A DNA stretch of 64,000 nt, taken from the NCBI RefSeq assembly GCF_001424265.1, contig NZ_LMOV01000005.1, positions 28,166 through 92,165 of the forward strand. Direction: 5' to 3'. This stretch comes from Acidovorax sp. Leaf160 (lineage in GTDB: Bacteria > Pseudomonadota > Gammaproteobacteria > Burkholderiales > Burkholderiaceae_C). The notes below the pieces were generated by a model. The model had not been told where the DNA came from. It searched no databases and was given only the letters and a program-made list of their open reading frames with translations. Shown in pieces: positions 8,948-17,951 of this stretch. How positions within the stretch are numbered: position 1 is the stretch's first letter; every line of letters starts with the position of its first letter. A program made the translations under genes and the position numbers.

Positions 8948-9808
8948 ATGTTCGTCATCCTCGGTTACCTCGTCTGCCTCGGCTGCATCTTCGGTGTGTA
9001 CATCGCCCACGGCGGGAACATCTCCGTGATCCTGCACGCGCTGCCGTTCGAGATCATCACCATCCTGGGCGGGGCGCTGGGTGCGTTCGTGGTCAACAAC
9101 CAGCCCAAGGTGATGAAGGCCACGCTGAAGGCGCTGCCGATGGCGATGAAGGGCTCCAAGTACACCAAGGCGCGGTACATGGAACTGATGGCGATGCTGT
9201 TCGACATCCTGCAAAAAGCCCGAAAGGAAGGGCTGATGGCGATCGAAAAGGACGTGGAGTCGCCCCACGAGTCCGAGATCTTCAAGAAATACCCCACGGT
9301 GGGCAGCGATCACCATGTCATCGAATTCACCACCGACTACCTGCGGATGATGGTGTCCGGCAACCTCAACGCGCACGAGATCGAATCCCTCATGGACAGC
9401 GAGATCGACACCCACCACCAGGAGGCGCACGCCCCCGTGGCGGCGCTGGCGCGGCTGGCGGGCGCGCTGCCGGCCTTCGGGATCGTGGCGGCCGTGCTGG
9501 GCGTGGTGAACACCATGGGCTCGGTGGGCCAGCCGCCGTCGGTGCTCGGCGGCATGATCGGCTCGGCCCTGGTGGGCACGTTCCTGGGCATCTTGCTGGC
9601 CTACGGGGTGGTCGAGCCCTTGGGCGGCCTGGTCGAGCAGAAGACCGAGGACGCGGCCAAGGAGCTGCAGTGCATCAAGTCCACCCTGCTGGCCAGCATG
9701 CAGGGCTACAACCCGTCCACGGCGGTGGAATTCGGCCGCAAGGTGCTGTTCTCGGGCGACCGGCCCAGCTTCAGCGAGCTGGAAGCGCACCTGAAGGGCA
9801 AGAAGTAG
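8948..9808 (+). CDS. motA: flagellar motor stator protein MotA
   Basis: Proton-conducting stator subunit of the inner membrane, partner of MotB. It has 286 residues, the usual length. The N-terminus MFVILGYLVCLGCIFGVYIAHGG and ILGGALGAFVVNNQPKVMKA are typical for MotA. There are four membrane segments, two at the N-terminus and two around residues 170-225 (LPAFGIVAAVLGVVNTMGS with the conserved Pro, then MIGSALVGTFLGILLAYG). The cytoplasmic loop has the charged residues that contact FliG. It is followed 69 bases later by motB. Confidence 0.97.
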   Translation: MFVILGYLVCLGCIFGVYIAHGGNISVILHALPFEIITILGGALGAFVVNNQPKVMKATLKALPMAMKGSKYTKARYMELMAMLFDILQKARKEGLMAIEKDVESPHESEIFKKYPTVGSDHHVIEFTTDYLRMMVSGNLNAHEIESLMDSEIDTHHQEAHAPVAALARLAGALPAFGIVAAVLGVVNTMGSVGQPPSVLGGMIGSALVGTFLGILLAYGVVEPLGGLVEQKTEDAAKELQCIKSTLLASMQGYNPSTAVEFGRKVLFSGDRPSFSELEAHLKGKK

Positions 9809-9877
9809 GCGAATAAGTAAGCAAGCGCTCCCGGCGGCAGCAGCAGTTGCTGCTGCTGCGACCTTGCAATCGACACC

Positions 9878-10852
9878 ATGGCGGAAAAGAAGCTCCAACC
9901 GATCATCATCAAGCGCGTGAAGAAGGGTGGCCACGCCGTGCACGGCGGCGCCTGGAAGATCGCGTACGCCGACTTCGTGACGGCCATGATGGCGTTCTTT
10001 CTGCTGATGTGGCTGCTGGGCTCTACCGCCAAGGGCGAGCTGCAGGGCATTGCCGCCTATTTCTCTTCGCCGATGAAGGTCGCCATGCAGGGCGGCGACG
10101 GCTCGGGCAACAGCTCCAGCATCCTGCCGGGCGGCGGCAGCGACCTGGCGAAGGTGCACGGCCAGGTCAAGCGGGCGGATTCCGATTCCACGACGTCGAG
10201 CCGGCGCATGACGGTGGAGAGCGGCAAGGCCGAGCAGGCTCGGCAGGCCAAGGCCGAGCAGGCGCGCCAGGACCAGATGCGCATCAAGGCGCTGCAGGCC
10301 AAGATCGATGCGGTGATCACCGAGAACGCCCGTTTGAAGGAATTCCGCTCGCAGATCCGCATCGACCTGACGCCCGATGGGCTGCAGATCCAGATCGTGG
10401 ACGACCAGAACCGCCCGATGTTCGACAGCGGCAGCGCGTTGGTGAAACCTTACATGCGCGACATCCTTCGCGAAATCGGCACCGCCCTCGGCGGGGTCGA
10501 AAACCGCATCAGCCTGGCCGGCCACACCGACGCCGCGCCGTACGGCAATGGCGACCGGGGCTACAGCAACTGGGAACTTTCCGCAGACCGGGCCAATGCC
10601 TCGCGGCGCGAACTGGTGGCGGCCGGCATGCCCGATTCCAAGCTCGGCCGGGTGGTTGGCCTGGCGGCCAGCGACCTGCTGGAGCCCGCCAGCCCCCGAG
10701 CGCCCATCAACCGGCGCATTACCATCACGGTTTTGACGCGCGAAGCCGAAGAACGGCTGCTGGGCAAGGGGGGCACATCGGCGCCCGCAGCCGCTGCCAG
10801 GACGGTGCCTGCCGAAAAGCAGGAAAATCCCCCACCCGCCGAGCAGCAGTAA
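9878..10852 (+). CDS. motB: flagellar motor stator protein MotB
   Basis: Stator subunit anchored to peptidoglycan. It has 324 residues with a basic N-terminus (KKLQPIIIKRVKKGGHAVHGGAWKIAYADF). One membrane helix follows, carrying the proton-binding aspartate D32 in AYADFVTAMMAFFLLMWLLG. The C-terminal OmpA-like domain holds SLAGHTDAAPYGNGDRGYSNWELSADRANASRREL. A charged Gln/Ala/Lys-rich linker lies at about 110-150. It ends with a Pro/Ala-rich tail. It is co-directional with motA and the chemotaxis genes. Confidence 0.96.
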   Translation: MAEKKLQPIIIKRVKKGGHAVHGGAWKIAYADFVTAMMAFFLLMWLLGSTAKGELQGIAAYFSSPMKVAMQGGDGSGNSSSILPGGGSDLAKVHGQVKRADSDSTTSSRRMTVESGKAEQARQAKAEQARQDQMRIKALQAKIDAVITENARLKEFRSQIRIDLTPDGLQIQIVDDQNRPMFDSGSALVKPYMRDILREIGTALGGVENRISLAGHTDAAPYGNGDRGYSNWELSADRANASRRELVAAGMPDSKLGRVVGLAASDLLEPASPRAPINRRITITVLTREAEERLLGKGGTSAPAAAARTVPAEKQENPPPAEQQ

Positions 10853-10918
10853 CAGCTTGTCACAGACGCGCCGGCCCACGACAATCCCATACAGTAATTT
10901 CCGACCGAAAGGGTCCCC

Positions 10919-11305
10919 GTGACCACTGCCCTTCGTTTTTTGATCGTTGACGACTTTTCCACCATGCGCCGCATCGTCCGCAACCTCCTCAAGGAGAGCG
11001 GCTTCACCGATGCCGACGAGGCGGAAGACGGCGTCGTGGCGCTCAACAAGCTGCGCAACAGCAAGTTCGACTTCGTCGTGACCGACATCAACATGCCGAA
11101 CATGAACGGCTTCCAGTTGCTGGGCGAGATCAAGAAGGACGACAAGCTCAAGCACCTGCCCGTGCTGATGGTGACCGCCGAAGCGCGCAAGGAAGACATC
11201 GTCGCTGCCGCCCAGGGCGGTGCCGCCGGCTACATCGTCAAGCCGTTCACCAAAGCCACGCTCGAAGAGAAGGTGACTTTGATCCTCAAGAAAATGGGGC
11301 TTTGA
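10919..11305 (+). CDS. cheY: chemotaxis response regulator CheY
   Basis: A 128-residue single-domain receiver that carries the signal from CheA to the flagellar switch. The GTG start gives [24 protein letters not shown], the standard CheY beginning. Active-site residues are present: acidic D11/D12, phospho-acceptor D56 (VVTDINMP), switch T86 (VLMVTAEAR) and K108 (GYIVKPF). CCGAAAGGG serves as a ribosome site. It is followed 3 bases later by cheZ. Confidence 0.97.
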   Translation: MTTALRFLIVDDFSTMRRIVRNLLKESGFTDADEAEDGVVALNKLRNSKFDFVVTDINMPNMNGFQLLGEIKKDDKLKHLPVLMVTAEARKEDIVAAAQGGAAGYIVKPFTKATLEEKVTLILKKMGL

Positions 11306-11308
11306 ACC

Positions 11309-11941
11309 ATGGAAACACCGGGCAATGCCGCGGCGGACGCGGGAGGCGACGACGTCCATCAGAAGATCGGCCTGCTCACGCGGCAGCTGCACGATTCGCT
11401 CAATGAACTGGGCTACGCCGACAAATTGCGCGGCTCCATGGGCGAGCTGCCCGACGCGCAGAGCCGCCTGTCGTACATCGCCCGGCTGACGGGCGAGGCC
11501 GCCGAGAAGGTGCTGAGCCGCGTCGAGCAGGCCAAGGCGCAGCACGACTTCATCGCCGCCGAGACGCGCCGCGTGGTGAATTCGCTGGTCGCCGACCCGG
11601 TGGCGGCGGTCGCCAAGGGCGAGATCTTCAACTTCCTGACCGACGTCGAGCGCGTCACCAAGGAAGCGGACGTGCATCTCACCGAGATCATGATGGCGCA
11701 GGACTTCCACGACCTGACCGGCCAGGTGATCGCGCGGGTGGTGAACCTGGCCAGCACCATCGAGCAGCAGCTGGTGCAGCTGCTGATCCAGACCGCGCCG
11801 CCCGAGATGCAGGCCGCCGTGGCCGCCGTCGAGCCCGTGCGCGAGCCGCTGCAGGGACCGGTGGTCGATCCGGAAAACACCGCCAACGTGGTGTCCAACC
11901 AGTCCGAAGTGGACGATCTGCTGGCCAGCCTGGGCTTCTGA
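11309..11941 (+). CDS. cheZ: protein phosphatase CheZ
   Basis: Removes the phosphate from CheY-P. It has 210 residues, almost wholly helical. The catalytic segment is EIMMAQDFHDLTGQVIARV, where D135 and Q139 keep the four-residue spacing of the D143/Q147 pair of the enteric enzyme. The C-terminal SQSEVDDLLASLGF is the CheY-binding peptide of the family. It starts 3 bases after cheY and is co-transcribed with it. Confidence 0.95.
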   Translation: METPGNAAADAGGDDVHQKIGLLTRQLHDSLNELGYADKLRGSMGELPDAQSRLSYIARLTGEAAEKVLSRVEQAKAQHDFIAAETRRVVNSLVADPVAAVAKGEIFNFLTDVERVTKEADVHLTEIMMAQDFHDLTGQVIARVVNLASTIEQQLVQLLIQTAPPEMQAAVAAVEPVREPLQGPVVDPENTANVVSNQSEVDDLLASLGF

Positions 11942-11947
11942 CGGCTC

Positions 11948-11970
11948 GGGCAGCCCCGCTGCGGCTGCCC
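11948..11970 (+). terminator. hairpin after cheZ, possible terminator
   Basis: GGGCAGCC (11948-11955) pairs perfectly with GGCTGCCC (11963-11970) over a 7-base loop, beginning 6 bases after the cheZ stop. There is no clear T tract after the stem (TGCTCCC), so intrinsic termination is uncertain. It may instead protect the 3' end of the transcript. Confidence 0.4.
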
Positions 11971-11990
11971 TGCTCCCAAAACAGGAGCGG

Positions 11991-12075
11991 CCTGCGCTGG
12001 CGTTTGGCGCATTTCAGGGGGTTTCATGCCTGGAACGCTGATGGCACCAGCGCAGGCAGCTATTGAAACAATAGC
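11991..12075. repeat. dispersed palindromic repeat, copy 1 (cheZ-flhB gap)
   Basis: CCTGCGCTGG (11991-12000) and CCAGCGCAGG (12047-12056) are inverted arms. They are followed by GCTATTGAAACAATAGC (12059-12075), itself a small palindrome. The 15-mer AGCGCAGGCAGCTAT here (12049-12063) recurs exactly at 31281-31295 and, inverted, in the 31206-31232 arm. That makes it one family of non-coding interspersed repeats. It occupies about a quarter of the 387-base cheZ-flhB gap. Confidence 0.75.
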
Positions 12076-12240
12076 AAAATGCAGTAAAAGGCGTCCCAGC
12101 CGTGCATGCCGGCCAGTACGGGATTGGCACGCCCTTCGACACGACCAGGGCGGGCGGGGTGACGGCTGGCATCGGGCGCAGCCCCGGGGCTGAGGCCTGC
12201 GCCGACCGGGCCGGCAGCGCGCCGGCACGGCGTTGCGCGC

Positions 12241-12272
12241 CCGAATAGCGGCGCTTCGCTCCCGCTATTCGG
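12241..12272 (+). promoter_or_regulatory. FlhDC-type operator upstream of flhB
   Basis: CCGAATAGCGG (12241-12251) is a perfect inverted repeat of CCGCTATTCGG (12262-12272). Within it, AATAGCG at 12244-12250 and CGCTATT at 12263-12269 are separated by 12 bases. This matches the inner halves and spacing (10-12) of the known FlhDC consensus from enterobacteria. It lies 56 bases before the flhB ATG, so it probably activates the flhB-flhA-flhF-flhG-fliA operon. Confidence 0.65.
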
Positions 12273-12328
12273 CCTTTAGTTTCCGGGGCCGCTCACGACA
12301 ATCGCATGACCGAAGCCGTCATGCCGTC

Positions 12329-13489
12329 ATGAGTTCCAGCCAAGACAAATCCCTACCCGCTACCGAGCAGAAGCTGCGCCAGGCCCGCAAGGACGGCCAG
12401 GTGTCGCGCTCGCGCGACCTGTCGCACCTGGCGATCCTGGGCATGGGCGCGGCGGCGGTGCTGATGCTGATGCCGTCGCTGGTCGAGCACCTGCAGCACG
12501 CCCTCGCGCGGCAGCTCACCTTCAACGCGGCCACGGTGCATGCCTCGGGTACGATGGTCCAGCGGCTCTCGGAGATGGCCGGCATCGGCCTGGTGGCGAG
12601 CGGCGCCTTCGCCGCGCTGACCATCCTCGCCGCCGTGGGCAGCGCCATCGGCTCGGGCGGCTGGATCTTCTCGTTCAAGCCCATCACCCCGCAGTTCAGC
12701 CGGTTGAACCCGATCTCGGGCTTCACGAATCTGTTTTCCAAGCAGCAGCTGGTCACCGTCTCCAAGATGGTGCTGATGACGGGCATCCTGGCCGTGGTGG
12801 CCTGGAATTTCCTCAGCTCCAGCATCGAGAAGGTCGCGATGCTGGTGCTGCAGCCCTCGCCCGTCGCCATCCGCCAGGCCGCCGACTGGGTGACCTCCGG
12901 CATGGTGCTGCTGCTGCTGGTGGTGTTCATCGCCGCCGTGATCGACGTGCCGCTGCAGGCCTTCTTCTTCAAGTCCAAGCAGAAGATGTCCCACGAGGAA
13001 GTGAAGCAGGAACACAAGCAGTCCGAGGGCAGCCCCGAAGTGAAGGGCCGCATGCGGCAGAAGGCGCGCGAGATCGCCAACGGCGCCAGCCTGGCGAACG
13101 TGCCCAAGGCCGACTTCGTGGTGATGAACCCGACCCACTATGCCGTGGCCCTGAAGTACGACGAGGCGACGATGAGCGCGCCCCAGGTCATCTCCAAGGG
13201 CACCGACCTGCTGGCCTTCCGCATCCGCGAGCTGGCCAACCAGCATGCGGTGCCGGTGCTGCAGTCGCCCATGCTGGCCCGCGCGCTCTATGCCAACGCC
13301 GAGCTGGAGCAGCCCATTCCGGCACAGCTCTTTTCCGCCGTGGCGCAGGTGCTGGCCTATGTGTACCGCCTGAAGGCGGCGCTGCGCGGCGAAGGCCGCA
13401 TGCCCGACCAGCAGCCCGACCCCTTCGTTCCGCCCGAACTCGATCCGCACCACACGCGGGGCACCGCCCCGGCAGGTAACGCGCCATGA
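12329..13489 (+). CDS. flhB: flagellar type III export protein FlhB
   Basis: Substrate-specificity switch of the flagellar export gate, inner membrane. With the ATG at 12329 it is 386 residues and begins MSSSQDKSLPATEQKLRQARKDGQVSRSRDL, the normal FlhB start. A longer frame upstream would add a non-homologous Arg/Ser-rich leader and overlap the operator. Four membrane segments lie in the first 215 residues. The self-cleaving NPTH motif is at about residue 267 (FVVMNPTHYAVALKYD). The stop overlaps the flhA start (ATGA). Confidence 0.96.
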   Translation: MSSSQDKSLPATEQKLRQARKDGQVSRSRDLSHLAILGMGAAAVLMLMPSLVEHLQHALARQLTFNAATVHASGTMVQRLSEMAGIGLVASGAFAALTILAAVGSAIGSGGWIFSFKPITPQFSRLNPISGFTNLFSKQQLVTVSKMVLMTGILAVVAWNFLSSSIEKVAMLVLQPSPVAIRQAADWVTSGMVLLLLVVFIAAVIDVPLQAFFFKSKQKMSHEEVKQEHKQSEGSPEVKGRMRQKAREIANGASLANVPKADFVVMNPTHYAVALKYDEATMSAPQVISKGTDLLAFRIRELANQHAVPVLQSPMLARALYANAELEQPIPAQLFSAVAQVLAYVYRLKAALRGEGRMPDQQPDPFVPPELDPHHTRGTAPAGNAP

Positions 13490-15558
13490 AAACGCCTTCG
13501 ATGAACTCGGTTCGCCAGTGGGGCTCCGCCCTGCAGGGCATGGCCGCCCCGCTGCTGGTGGTGGCCATCCTCGGGCTGATGGTGCTGCCCATTCCGGCCT
13601 GGCTGCTGGACACCTTCTTCACGCTGAACATCGCCGTCGCGCTAATGGTGATGATGGTGGCGGCGTACATGATCCGCCCGCTGGACTTCGCCGCCTTCCC
13701 CACGGTGCTGCTGCTCACCACCCTGATGCGCCTGTCGCTGAACGTGGCCTCCACCCGCGTGGTGCTGCTGGAAGGCCACACCGGCCCGGGCGCGGCCGGC
13801 GCGGTGATCGAGGCCTTCGGCCACTTCCTGATCGGCGGCAATTTCGCCGTCGGCCTGATCGTGTTCGCCATCCTGGTGGTCATCAACTTCGTGGTGGTGA
13901 CCAAGGGCGCCGAGCGGATCGCCGAAGTCTCGGCCCGCTTCACGCTGGACGCCATGCCCGGCAAGCAGATGGCGGTGGACGCCGACCTGAACGCCGGCCT
14001 GATCGACGAGAAGGAAGCCCGCCGCCGCCGCGCGGAAGTGGCGGAAGAGGCCAACTTCTTCGGCTCGATGGACGGCGCCTCGAAGTTCGTGCGCGGCGAC
14101 GCGGTCGCCGGCATCCTGATCCTGGTGATCAACATCGTCGGCGGCTTCGCCATCGGCATGCTGCAGCACGACCTGTCGGCCGGCCAGGCCGCCAACAGCT
14201 ACATCCTGCTGGCGGTGGGCGATGCGCTGGTGGCGCAGATCCCCGGGCTGCTGATTTCCGTGGCCGCCGCCATGGTGATCTCGCGCGTGGGCAAGGAAGA
14301 GGACATGGGCCGCCAGATCGTGCAGCAGCTCTTCATGTCGCCGCGCGTGCTGGGCATCACCGCCGGCATCCTGATCCTGCTGGGCGTCATTCCCGGCATG
14401 CCGCATGCCGTCTTCCTCATCATGGGCGCGGGCTTCGGCTACGGCGCCTGGGTGCTGATGCAGCGCGCCAAGCGCCCCGCCCCCGTCGAGGAAGCCCCTG
14501 CGCCGGTGAGCGACGGCGAGGCCTCGTGGGACGACCTGCAGCCCGTGGACCTGCTGGGCCTGGAGCTGGGCTACCGCCTGATCGCGCTGGTGGACAAGAC
14601 CCGGCAAGGCGACCTGCTGACCCGCATCAAGGGCGTGCGCCGCAAGTTCGCCCAGGAGGTGGGCTTTTTGCCGCCCGCCGTGCACGTGCGCGACAACCTG
14701 GAACTCAAGCCCAGCGCCTACCGCATCACCCTGCGCGGCGTGATGGTGGGCGACGGCGAGGCCTTCCCCGGCATGTTCCTGGCGATCAACCCCGGCGGCA
14801 TCACCACGCCGCTGATCGGAACGGCCACCACCGACCCGGCCTTCGGCCTGCCGGCGCACTGGATCGACGAACACCAGAAGGAAGCGGCACAAATGGCCGG
14901 TTTTACGGTCGTTGATTCGGAAACCGTGATGGCGACCCATTTGTCACACTTGATGCAAGTGCAAGCCGCCAAGCTGCTCAGCCGTACTGAGACGCAGCAA
15001 CTGGTGGAACACGTCACCCGCCTGGCCCCCAAGCTCATCGAAGAAGTCGTTCCGAAAATGGTTTCCATCGCCACGTTCCAGAAAGTTCTCCAGCTGCTGC
15101 TGGAGGAGTCTGTGCACATCCGCGATATCCGCACCATCGTCGAAACGCTGGCCGAGCACGCCGGCAGCATCAGCGACCCGGTGGAACTGGCGCGCCGCGT
15201 GCGCATCGCCCTCTCGCCGGCCATCGTGCAGCAGATCTACGGCCCGACGCGCGAACTCAACGTCATCGCCATCGAACCCGGCCTGGAACGCCTGCTGGTG
15301 CAGGCCCTGGGCAACGCCGGCGGCCCGTCGCTGGACCCGGGCGTGGCCGACATCCTGACGCAGAAGGCGGCGGAAGTGGCCATGAAGCAGGAAGAGATGG
15401 GCCTGCCGGCCTGCCTGCTGGTGCCCGACCCGATCCGCAACGCCATCGCCCGCCTGGTGCGCCGCGTGGCCCCCCGCCTGCAGGTGCTCGCCCACAGCGA
15501 GATCCCTGAAACCCACACCATCCGCATCGGCCCGATCCTCAGAGGTGCATCCGCATGA
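13486..15558 (+). CDS. flhA: flagellar export gate protein FlhA
   Basis: Large inner-membrane component of the flagellar type III export gate, 690 residues, normal for the family. The N-terminal half has about eight membrane helices (LLVVAILGLMVLPIPAWLLDTFFTLNIAVALMVMMV and on). Between them lies the conserved cytoplasmic FHIPEP-type loop (RFTLDAMPGKQMAVDADLNAGLIDEKEARRRRAEV). The C-terminal cytoplasmic domain binds chaperone-substrate complexes. It overlaps flhB and flhF by 4 bases each, indicating translational coupling. Confidence 0.97.
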   Translation: MKTPSMNSVRQWGSALQGMAAPLLVVAILGLMVLPIPAWLLDTFFTLNIAVALMVMMVAAYMIRPLDFAAFPTVLLLTTLMRLSLNVASTRVVLLEGHTGPGAAGAVIEAFGHFLIGGNFAVGLIVFAILVVINFVVVTKGAERIAEVSARFTLDAMPGKQMAVDADLNAGLIDEKEARRRRAEVAEEANFFGSMDGASKFVRGDAVAGILILVINIVGGFAIGMLQHDLSAGQAANSYILLAVGDALVAQIPGLLISVAAAMVISRVGKEEDMGRQIVQQLFMSPRVLGITAGILILLGVIPGMPHAVFLIMGAGFGYGAWVLMQRAKRPAPVEEAPAPVSDGEASWDDLQPVDLLGLELGYRLIALVDKTRQGDLLTRIKGVRRKFAQEVGFLPPAVHVRDNLELKPSAYRITLRGVMVGDGEAFPGMFLAINPGGITTPLIGTATTDPAFGLPAHWIDEHQKEAAQMAGFTVVDSETVMATHLSHLMQVQAAKLLSRTETQQLVEHVTRLAPKLIEEVVPKMVSIATFQKVLQLLLEESVHIRDIRTIVETLAEHAGSISDPVELARRVRIALSPAIVQQIYGPTRELNVIAIEPGLERLLVQALGNAGGPSLDPGVADILTQKAAEVAMKQEEMGLPACLLVPDPIRNAIARLVRRVAPRLQVLAHSEIPETHTIRIGPILRGASA

Positions 15559-17147
15559 ACATCAAACGCTTCAACGCTCCCACCTCGCGGGAGGCCCTGG
15601 CCAAGGCGCGCATGGCTTTTGGTGAAGGCACGCTCATCCTGTCGAACCGCCCCACGGCCAACGGCGTGGAAGTGGTGGCGACGGCGGAAGACACGCTCTC
15701 CAGCAGCCTGGACGCGGCCCCCGCCTCGATGCCCGCGCCGCTGGCGCCCGCCCAGCCCGCGTCCCGTGCCCCGGCCGCCGCGCCTGGCGGCCGGCTGCAG
15801 GACCGGGCATCGGACATGGCCGCCGAAACCCGTGCCCGCATGCCGTCCCGCCCCCAGCAGGGCAGCGGCCGCGAAGTGGTCGAGCAGGACACCGAACAGC
15901 TGGCGATGAGCACGCTGTCGTTCCAGGACTATGTGCGCGAGCGCATGCTGCGCCGCCGCCACGAGGCGCTGAACGACGGCGGCGCGCCCGCCCTGCCGGA
16001 ACGCGCACCCGCCCACTCGGCCCATGCATTGCACGCGGCCGAACTCACCGCGCCCCGTGAGCACCGCATGCCCGCCGCCCAGCCCGTGCCGGTGGCGCGC
16101 CACAACCCGGTGCGCGCCATCCCGATGGATCTGCCCGAGCCGCCGCCTGCCCGCCGCAGCGTGGCCGCCGCGCCTTCGCTGGCCCAGGCCGCGGCGCCTC
16201 AGGGCCTGATGAACGAGCTGCAGTCGATGCGCGAGCTGATCGAGGACCGTTTCAACACGCTCGCCTGGCTGGGCCAGGCCAAGCAGGACCCGATCCAGTC
16301 CAACCTGATGCTCAAGCTGATCCGCGCAGGCTATTCGCCGGCCCTGGCACGCGGCATTCTCGAACGCATGCCCGAAGACCTGTCGGCCGGCAATGCCGTG
16401 CGCTGGCTGATGGAAGTGCTGGAGCGCAACCTGCGCACCGATTCGCATGCCCGCCCGCTGTATGAAGAAGGCGGCATCTTCGCCATGGTGGGCTCCACCG
16501 GCGTCGGCAAGACCACCACCACCGCCAAGCTGGCCGCGCTCTGCGCACGCATCCACGGCCCCGGCAGCGTAGGCCTGATCACGCTCGACACCTACCGCGT
16601 GGGCGCCCACGAACAGCTGCGCACCTATGGCCGCATGCTCGGCATCGTCGCCCACCTGGCGCACGACCGCGCCGCCCTGCAGGACCTGCTGGGCCTGCTG
16701 AGCGGCAAGAAGATGGTGCTGATCGACACCACCGGCGTGGCGCCGCGCGATCCGCGCAAGCGCGACATGCTGGACGTGCTGGACCTGCCCCACGTGAACC
16801 GCCTGCTGGTGCTGAACGCCGGCTGCCACGGCGACACGCTCGACGACGTGCTGGGCGCGTTCAAGACGGCAGGCTCGCAGCAGGCCATCCTCTCCAAGGT
16901 GGACGAGGCCGTGAAGCTCGGCCCTTCCATCGATGCGCTGATCCGCCACCAGATGGTGCTGCGCGGCGTGACCAACGGCCAGCGGGTGCCCGAGGACTGG
17001 GAAGCGGCCGACGCGCACAAGCTGGTGAGCGCCTCCATGCGTTCGCCGGTCAAGTCGGCTTTCGATCCGAAGGCGTCCGATTTGAATTTCTTCTTCTCGC
17101 AGTCGCCGGACATGTCCGCCGAACGGGGGCTGGCCGATGTTGCTTGA
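15555..17147 (+). CDS. flhF: SRP-type GTPase FlhF
   Basis: Controls placement of polar flagella and binds GTP. It has 530 residues: an N-terminal B domain (MNIKRFNAPTSREALAKARMAFGEGTLILSNRPTANGVEVVATAED), a long Ala/Pro-rich linker to about 215, and an SRP-type NG domain. The P-loop is GSTGVGKTTTTAKLA from about residue 312, followed by LITLDTYRVGAHEQLRTYGRMLGI and VLIDTTGVAPRD. The start overlaps the flhA stop and the end overlaps the next gene by 11 bases. Its presence argues for polar flagellation. Confidence 0.95.
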   Translation: MNIKRFNAPTSREALAKARMAFGEGTLILSNRPTANGVEVVATAEDTLSSSLDAAPASMPAPLAPAQPASRAPAAAPGGRLQDRASDMAAETRARMPSRPQQGSGREVVEQDTEQLAMSTLSFQDYVRERMLRRRHEALNDGGAPALPERAPAHSAHALHAAELTAPREHRMPAAQPVPVARHNPVRAIPMDLPEPPPARRSVAAAPSLAQAAAPQGLMNELQSMRELIEDRFNTLAWLGQAKQDPIQSNLMLKLIRAGYSPALARGILERMPEDLSAGNAVRWLMEVLERNLRTDSHARPLYEEGGIFAMVGSTGVGKTTTTAKLAALCARIHGPGSVGLITLDTYRVGAHEQLRTYGRMLGIVAHLAHDRAALQDLLGLLSGKKMVLIDTTGVAPRDPRKRDMLDVLDLPHVNRLLVLNAGCHGDTLDDVLGAFKTAGSQQAILSKVDEAVKLGPSIDALIRHQMVLRGVTNGQRVPEDWEAADAHKLVSASMRSPVKSAFDPKASDLNFFFSQSPDMSAERGLADVA

Positions 17148-17946
17148 TACCGGACTGCATCAGGGTTTCAGCCTGTCGAGCGTCACGCCGCAGGCCGAAC
17201 TGCGCTGGCTGGCCGTGCTGAGCCAGCCCGACGCCACCATGGGCCTGGAGACGCTCTGGCAGGTCTGCTCCAGCCTGCAGCGGCTGGGCTACCCGGTGGT
17301 GGTGCTGGACGGCACCGCGCGGGAAACCGGCGACGCCCCCGGGCTGGAGCAGCTGCTGGCCTCGCCCGACTGGCAGGGCGGCAGCCTCTCGCGCGGCGCG
17401 TCCACTTCCACCTCGCTGGCGGTGGTGCCCGCGGCCTATGGCCTGCTGTGCCTGGCCGAGCGCGCCAGCCGCGGTGAGGCGGCCGTGATGCAGCGCCTGC
17501 ATCCGATCTTCCGCGCCTATTCGCTGGTGGTGGTCTATGCCCAGCACCCGTTGATGGCACCGCTGCTGCGCGGCACCCCGGCCCTGCCGCTGGTGATGAC
17601 CTCGCCGGACGCCCCCGGGGTGGAGCAGAGCTACCGCCAGCTCAAGCACATGGCCGTGCATGCCGGCGTGCAGTGCACCGTGGCGTCGGTCGTGGCCCCC
17701 GGCCCGGCAGAGCCCCGGCGCACCCAGGCGGCCCGCGGCGCGCTGGAAACGCTGCAACGCTGCGCCGCCGAACACCTGGGCCACACGCCGAGCACCACCG
17801 TCGTGCGCGCCGGCAGCCCGCAGGATGTGCAGCGCCTGGCCTTGCAGCTGCTCGAAAACGCGTGCACCATGGACAACGGCATGCCCGGCCTGCCCACGAA
17901 CCGACTGACCGCCGAGCCCCCTGCGCACTTCGTTCGGAGCCATTGA
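17137..17946 (+). CDS. FlhG/FleN-position protein lacking a P-loop
   Basis: A 269-residue protein in the place where MinD-type ATPase FlhG is normally found, between flhF and fliA. The N-terminal pattern (LRWLAVLSQPDATMGLETLWQVCSSLQRLGYPVVVLDGT) fits the first strand, helix and second strand of a MinD/ParA fold. The GKGGVGKT Walker motif is absent, replaced by SQPDATMGL. The rest (VVVYAQHPLM, PLVMTSPDAPGVEQSYRQLK) is consistent with later MinD strands. It may be a degenerate, non-hydrolysing FlhG that limits flagellar number, or a separate family. Overlap with flhF implies co-expression. Confidence 0.6.
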   Translation: MLLDTGLHQGFSLSSVTPQAELRWLAVLSQPDATMGLETLWQVCSSLQRLGYPVVVLDGTARETGDAPGLEQLLASPDWQGGSLSRGASTSTSLAVVPAAYGLLCLAERASRGEAAVMQRLHPIFRAYSLVVVYAQHPLMAPLLRGTPALPLVMTSPDAPGVEQSYRQLKHMAVHAGVQCTVASVVAPGPAEPRRTQAARGALETLQRCAAEHLGHTPSTTVVRAGSPQDVQRLALQLLENACTMDNGMPGLPTNRLTAEPPAHFVRSH

Positions 17947-17951
17947 TTCCC

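Noticed and set aside
8849..11710. 953-codon minus-strand frame opposite motA-motB-cheY
   Set aside because: Crosses three certain genes antisense and has His/Arg/Gly-rich low-complexity content.
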